A DNA stretch of 8,887 nucleotides, from the NCBI GenBank assembly GCA_024275815.1, contig JAJRYI010000291.1:1-8887 (forward strand), in the 5' to 3' direction. Position 1 is the stretch's first letter. Each line of letters starts with the position of its first letter. The notes beneath the pieces were generated by a model. It was not told the DNA's origin and made no database searches. It was given only the letters and a program-made list of their open reading frames with translations. Positions 5,396 to 8,887 of this stretch are shown piece by piece. The translations under genes were made by a program, and so were the position numbers. The stretch comes from Actinomycetes bacterium (GTDB lineage Bacteria; Actinomycetota; Acidimicrobiia; Spongiisociales; UBA5794).

Positions 5396-6051
5396 GTACC
5401 GTCGATGAGTCGGTCACTGACGTTGACGAGCAACCGCGGACACCGTTGGATCCACATCAGCAACGATCGGCTCGCCTGATCCGCTGGTTCATCGGTGTGT
5501 TCTTCGTGGTGGTGATCGGGTTCGGGGCGATCTTTGCGAGTCGGTTTGGGATCGACCCGAGCCTGGTCCAATCGCCACTTCTCGGAAAGCCGGCTCCGAC
5601 GTTCGAAGCTCCGTACCTGGAGAAGGAGGGCGTGCTCAAGAGCGAGACGCTCACCGGCCAGATCGTGGTCCTGAACTTCTGGGCATCATGGTGCGTTGCG
5701 TGCCGTGCGGAACACGACGACCTCGTTCGCGCGAGTCGGGCATACGAGGACAAAGGGGTCGTCTTCATCGGTGTCGACTTCCAGGACACACGAAAGGATG
5801 CGATCGCGTTCCTCGACGAGATGGTACGGGCCTACGACAACGTGGTGGACGATGGTTCCCGGGTCGCTATCGAGTACGGCGTGTACGGCATCCCAGAGAC
5901 GTTCTTCATCGATGCCGACGGCATCGTTCAGGCGAAGATCGTCGGTGAGTCGAGCTTCTACCTGCTGAGTCAGACGCTCGACGCGATGCTCAGGGGCGAG
6001 ACGCCTCAGTCGAGCCTCGACGGTTACGTCCAGTCACCTCCTGGATCCTGA
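5392..6051 (+). CDS. ccmG: CcmG/TlpA/ResA-type membrane-anchored thioredoxin
   Basis: A 219-residue protein with a charged cytoplasmic N-terminus (1-28), one membrane helix (about 31-50) and an outward thioredoxin domain (about 62-200). The fold is marked by GKPAPTFEAP (65-74), NFWASWCVAC (95-104, redox Cys101 and Cys104), VFIGVDFQD (124-132) and the cis-proline turn YGIPETFFID (165-174, Pro168). It most likely takes electrons from CcdA and reduces CcmH or apocytochrome cysteines. The start is well supported by AGGAGGTGAG just upstream and by an ATGA overlap with ccmH. TlpA, ResA and CcmG cannot be told apart by motif alone; the operon argues for CcmG. The gene is the last before a strong hairpin. 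Confidence 0.88.
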   Translation: MSTVDESVTDVDEQPRTPLDPHQQRSARLIRWFIGVFFVVVIGFGAIFASRFGIDPSLVQSPLLGKPAPTFEAPYLEKEGVLKSETLTGQIVVLNFWASWCVACRAEHDDLVRASRAYEDKGVVFIGVDFQDTRKDAIAFLDEMVRAYDNVVDDGSRVAIEYGVYGIPETFFIDADGIVQAKIVGESSFYLLSQTLDAMLRGETPQSSLDGYVQSPPGS

Positions 6052-6074
6052 GGTCGAAGGGCGGGCCAGCAACG

Positions 6075-6111
6075 CAGAGAGAGTCCGGGCTATCGGCCCG
6101 GACTCTCTCTG
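6075..6111. terminator. Bidirectional hairpin terminator between ccmG and narI
   Basis: A perfect 16-bp stem, CAGAGAGAGTCCGGGC (6075-6090) and GCCCGGACTCTCTCTG (6096-6111), with loop TATCG. It lies between two convergent genes, 23 bases past the ccmG stop and about 50 bases past the narI stop. Neither side has a strong T-run, so as for pckA it would act as a stable GC-rich hairpin in both directions. Confidence 0.85.
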
Positions 6112-6161
6112 TCGTCTGAACTCTGATCTGTTGTCTGTGCTCTGTCGTCTGATATCTGCCT
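6108..6161. repeat. Degenerate TCTG heptad repeat
   Basis: TCTG occurs at 6108, 6115, 6122, 6127, 6134, 6141, 6148 and 6155, spaced 7, 7, 5, 7, 7, 7 and 7 bases apart, so the tract is TCTGNNN with one 5-base unit. The first unit is the end of the terminator stem. On the minus strand it is the untranslated tail of the narI message, read as CAGA heptads. It does not encode a visible protein. Confidence 0.7.
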
Positions 6162-6848
6162 TCAGACTCGCTCTACCTCGCGCATGCGAACCACCCGCTG
6201 CCACGGCCTCGTGAGGTACATGACCGGGAACGTGATGAAGTGGACGAGTCTCGTGAACGGGAAGATCGCAACGAACACCCAGAACGCCAGGACGTGGATC
6301 TGGAGGATCAGCGAGAACGACGAGATGAGTTCCGGGCGGGGGCTGAGGGTCACGAGCGACCAGATGTAGGGCACGACGACACCGGGTGCCCACAGCGAGC
6401 CCCAGCGCAGTCCAATGGCCACGGCCAACCCACTGATCACCTGGATCAACAGCACGATGATGACGACGAAGTCCATCGGTGTCGTGACGACACGGATCTT
6501 GGCTGTCGTGAGACGCCGGTACAGCAGAACTCCGAGGCCGAAGAGGGTCCAGAGGCCGAGCGCAACTCCGGTGAACTCCACAGCGTAGAGCCGTATCGGT
6601 TCGCCTCCCCACCACGAAACGGTGCTCGGCAGGAAGAGCGTGAAGATGTGTCCGGTGAGGATCAGGACGATGCCCCAGTGGAAGGGGATCGAACCCCAGA
6701 ACAGCTTCTTGCTCTCGAGGAGTTGTGAGGACAGGCTCGAGACGGTGAAGGGAGCCAGGCGCCACCGCAGCGCACTGACCGCGATCGCGATCGCGATCGC
6801 GACGTATGGGAACGCCACGAAGAGCATCACGGAGACGGTCTCGGACAT
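6162..6848 (-). CDS. narI: Respiratory nitrate reductase gamma subunit (cytochrome b)
   Basis: A 228-residue membrane cytochrome b, the same size as E. coli NarI (225). It oxidises quinol and passes electrons through two b hemes to the NarH iron-sulfur chain. Five hydrophobic segments are visible, near 6-26, 52-74, 91-110, 125-147 and 178-198. The four heme-ligand histidines are in place: His57 and His67 (FHWGIVLILTGH), His185 (LQIHVLAF) and His203 (RLVHFITFP), paralleling E. coli 56, 66, 187 and 205. The ATG has a GAGGTGAG ribosome site and begins 4 bases after the narJ stop. Between residues 16 and 24 the DNA is a GCGATC hexamer repeat coding for alternating Ala-Ile. It is the last gene of the nar operon. 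Confidence 0.95.
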   Translation of the reverse strand: MSETVSVMLFVAFPYVAIAIAIAVSALRWRLAPFTVSSLSSQLLESKKLFWGSIPFHWGIVLILTGHIFTLFLPSTVSWWGGEPIRLYAVEFTGVALGLWTLFGLGVLLYRRLTTAKIRVVTTPMDFVVIIVLLIQVISGLAVAIGLRWGSLWAPGVVVPYIWSLVTLSPRPELISSFSLILQIHVLAFWVFVAIFPFTRLVHFITFPVMYLTRPWQRVVRMREVERV

Positions 6849-6852
6849 GGGC

Positions 6853-7368
6853 TCACCTCATTCTTTCTTCAGCGACGATACGCGCCGCTGCAAGTACGTG
6901 GACGTACGGGTTCTTCGCGTCTGCATTCTTCAGGATCTTCTCCATCTTCGTGATGGCGGGGACGAGGACCGGCTGGAGGATGCCGACGGGCTCGTCGGTC
7001 GCCGCCAGGTATCGGAGGATCGGTTCGAGGTGGTCGGGGAGCTCACCTTCGGGGTCGACGCCGACGTTGCGCATCGCACCCTGGATCTCTGCCATGAACC
7101 CACCGCGCTCGTAGCTGTCCGCCCACGCCAGGTGCCCAACGTAGGGTGCGACCATCGGCGTGAGGTCGAACGTTGCTGTATAGAGCTCCTCGAGTTCCCC
7201 GAAGGTGAGCCCGTCGATCCCGCGTAGGAAGCGACGCATCTCACGTTCGGCCCCGTCGCGCTGGAGTGAGGCAACGGACGAGTGCAACGCGACCATCCCA
7301 TCCTCGGTCGGGTACCGCAGCGCGAGAGCGACGACGCCGGGCGCTTCGAGAGTTGCGACGGTCACCAT
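6853..7368 (-). CDS. narJ: Nitrate reductase assembly chaperone NarJ
   Basis: A 171-residue soluble protein of the NarJ/TorD chaperone family, which binds the NarG N-terminus and supports molybdenum cofactor insertion and membrane attachment; it is not part of the mature enzyme. Family signatures are ELEELYTATFDLTP (58-71) and ELPDHLEPILRYLA (109-122). It is shorter than E. coli NarJ (236), mainly for lack of a C-terminal tail. The ATG at 7368 overlaps narH by 7 bp. A GTG one codon further (7365) would give a 4-bp GTGA overlap and is an equally good start. The position between narH and narI is the canonical GHJI order. Confidence 0.92.
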   Translation of the reverse strand: MVTVATLEAPGVVALALRYPTEDGMVALHSSVASLQRDGAEREMRRFLRGIDGLTFGELEELYTATFDLTPMVAPYVGHLAWADSYERGGFMAEIQGAMRNVGVDPEGELPDHLEPILRYLAATDEPVGILQPVLVPAITKMEKILKNADAKNPYVHVLAAARIVAEERMR

Positions 7369-8876
7369 CCTCGCTTCGGCTCCTGGATGTACCCCACGCC
7401 GACCGTTCCCTTGTAGGAGAGCGGGTCGTCGAGTTCCTCGATCGACATCTCACGGTGGTACGGCGGCAGAACGAATCGCTCGTCGAACTTCGGCACCGTC
7501 GTGAGCTTGTAGATCGCTTCAGCCTGAGCCTGGTCGAGGCCGGCAGAGGCGAGCAGCTTGCGTGTCGCGTCGTCGACCGAGCCTTCGCTGAGGCTCTCTC
7601 TGCGCTTGAAGATACGCACGGCGTACATCTTGCGCAGGATCTGGCGGATGATCTCCTCGTTCTGCACGGAGAAGAGGTTCGCCAGGTACTGGACGGGAAG
7701 CCGGGCTAGATCGAGGTTGTCGAACATCTCGAAGTCCTCGGGCTCATCGGAGATGTTGAGTCGCACCAGTTCGTTCTCGATCGTCGAGATGACGGGGGAC
7801 AGTGGCGGGACGTAGAACATCATTGCCATCGTCCTGAACTCGGGATGGAGCGGTAGGGCGATGCCCCACACCTTGACGAACTGGTAGATGGGGGAGCGAC
7901 GTGCCGCATCGAGCCAGTCGTCTGCGATGCCGGACTCGTGTGCAGCTTCGATGACCATTGGATCGTTCGGGTCCAGGATCATGTCGAGCTGGGCTGCGAC
8001 GAGCTGATCGTCGGGTACGGCCGCTGCGGACTCGATCTTGTCGGCGTCGTACAACAGGACACCCATGTAGCGGATACGCCCGACGCACGAGTGCGCACAC
8101 GCAGGGGCCTGGCCGGTCTCCATCCTCGGGAAGCACAGGATGCACTTCTCGGACTTGCCGGATGACCAGTTGTAGTAGACCTTCTTGTACGGGCACGCCG
8201 AGACGCACATGCGCCACGCCCTGCACTTGTCTTCGTTGACGAGGACGATGCCGTCCTCCCCACGCTTGTAGATCGCTCCCGAGGGGCATGCGCCCACACA
8301 TGCCGGGTTGAGGCAGTGGTTGCAGATCCGTGGCAGGTAGTTGAACACGACCTGCTCGATCTCCTGCATCTGTGCCCTGACACCCGGGTCGAGATCGGCG
8401 AGGCTCACATCGTTGCGAGCGTAGATGTCCGAACCACCGAGGTCGTCGTCCCAGTTCGGTCCGCTCTTGATCTCGGTCGGTTGACCGGTGATCAGCGAGA
8501 TCGGGATCGCCGTTGGCTGATCGTCCCCTGCAGGAGCATCGAAGAGGTCCGAGTACTTGTGCGTGTACGGGTCGTAGTAGTCCTCGAGCTGGGGGAGCAC
8601 CGGGTTGAAGAACAGGTTCGCGAGCGCCCCGCCCTTGGACTGGAGCCGCAGGTCGATCTTGCCGTTGTCGTCGGACTTCCATCCACCCTTGTAGTGGTCC
8701 TGATCTTCCCAGCCTGTGGGGTATCCGGTTCCCGGGCGTGTCTCGACGTTGTTCCACCACATGTACTCGGCGCCGGGACGGTCGGTCCACAGGTTCTTGC
8801 AGGCAACGCTGCACGTGTGGCACCCGATGCACTTGTCCAGGTGGAACATCATGCTCATCTGTGCGCGAACTCTCAT
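7362..8876 (-). CDS. narH: Respiratory nitrate reductase beta subunit (iron-sulfur)
   Basis: A 504-residue electron-transfer subunit (E. coli NarH is 512), linking NarI hemes to the molybdenum subunit NarG on the cytoplasmic face. Fifteen cysteines in four groups are visible: 16/19/22/26 (CIGCHTCSVAC), 185/188/193/197 (CNHCLNPACVGAC), 218/224/228 (CRAWRMCVSAC) and 245/248/260/264. Trp221 replaces the fourth cysteine of the third group, the NarH hallmark of one [3Fe-4S] and three [4Fe-4S] clusters. Other landmarks are the GPNWDDDLGG and ALPLHPEFRTMAMMFYVPPLSP segments. The gene is complete: its ATG is preceded by GGAGGAG at the right edge of the window (about 8881-8887). It should be preceded on the minus strand by narG, outside the window. 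It overlaps narJ by 7 bp. Confidence 0.97.
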   Translation of the reverse strand: MRVRAQMSMMFHLDKCIGCHTCSVACKNLWTDRPGAEYMWWNNVETRPGTGYPTGWEDQDHYKGGWKSDDNGKIDLRLQSKGGALANLFFNPVLPQLEDYYDPYTHKYSDLFDAPAGDDQPTAIPISLITGQPTEIKSGPNWDDDLGGSDIYARNDVSLADLDPGVRAQMQEIEQVVFNYLPRICNHCLNPACVGACPSGAIYKRGEDGIVLVNEDKCRAWRMCVSACPYKKVYYNWSSGKSEKCILCFPRMETGQAPACAHSCVGRIRYMGVLLYDADKIESAAAVPDDQLVAAQLDMILDPNDPMVIEAAHESGIADDWLDAARRSPIYQFVKVWGIALPLHPEFRTMAMMFYVPPLSPVISTIENELVRLNISDEPEDFEMFDNLDLARLPVQYLANLFSVQNEEIIRQILRKMYAVRIFKRRESLSEGSVDDATRKLLASAGLDQAQAEAIYKLTTVPKFDERFVLPPYHREMSIEELDDPLSYKGTVGVGYIQEPKRGW

Positions 8877-8887
8877 TCTGCTCCTCC

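Noticed and set aside
7744..8832. Minus-strand open frame of 362 codons overlapping narH in another frame
   Set aside because: It is an Arg/Pro-rich shadow of narH, whose own frame shows every expected cysteine motif.
1..8887. CRISPR array, tRNA, rRNA, insertion sequence or prophage signals
   Set aside because: No regularly spaced direct repeats of CRISPR type, no cloverleaf-like segment and no transposase or integrase motif were seen on either strand.

Overview
The window is GC-rich bacterial DNA with a mostly actinobacterial look: Arg/Ala/Val-rich proteins, a BlaI/M56 regulator pair, short or absent leaders and TANNNT-like -10 boxes. The ATP-type PEP carboxykinase, Ccm (System I) cytochrome c maturation genes and a NarGHJI nitrate reductase suggest a respiring, facultatively nitrate-reducing deep-branching actinobacterium such as an Acidimicrobiia relative. 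This placement is an inference from gene content; there is no rRNA or other marker gene here.

Layout, left to right. (1) Bases 1-351 hold the 3' end of an ATP-dependent PEP carboxykinase gene, closed by a strong hairpin at 361-398. (2) Bases 399-678 are non-coding and carry two copies of a C6/G6 hairpin element with flanking CTCGCTC-type repeats. (3) On the minus strand, a BlaI/MecI-family repressor gene (1895-1545) overlaps by 4 bp a gene for an M56 (BlaR1-type) membrane metallopeptidase (1548-679). (4) Divergent from it on the plus strand are ccdA (2031-2759), a 19-codon leader ORF (2846-2905), ccmF (2902-4956), ccmH (4946-5395) and a ccmG/TlpA-type thioredoxin gene (5392-6051). The last four genes overlap end to end. 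(5) A perfect 16-bp hairpin (6075-6111) and a run of TCTG heptads separate this operon from the convergent minus-strand genes narI, narJ and narH. narG is expected just past the right edge.

Functionally, CcdA carries reducing power across the membrane. CcmG and CcmH use it to keep apocytochrome CXXCH cysteines reduced, and CcmF attaches heme. The respiratory module next door (narHJI) is a membrane-bound quinol:nitrate oxidoreductase.

The most interesting signal is regulatory. Four copies of a 17-bp dyad (half-sites like TACTAC / GTAGTA, 5-bp spacer) lie at the blaI promoter (one), the ccdA promoter (one) and the ccmF promoter (two, overlapping). They fit operators for the local BlaI-type repressor, so a BlaI/M56 proteolytic switch probably controls cytochrome c maturation here rather than a beta-lactamase.
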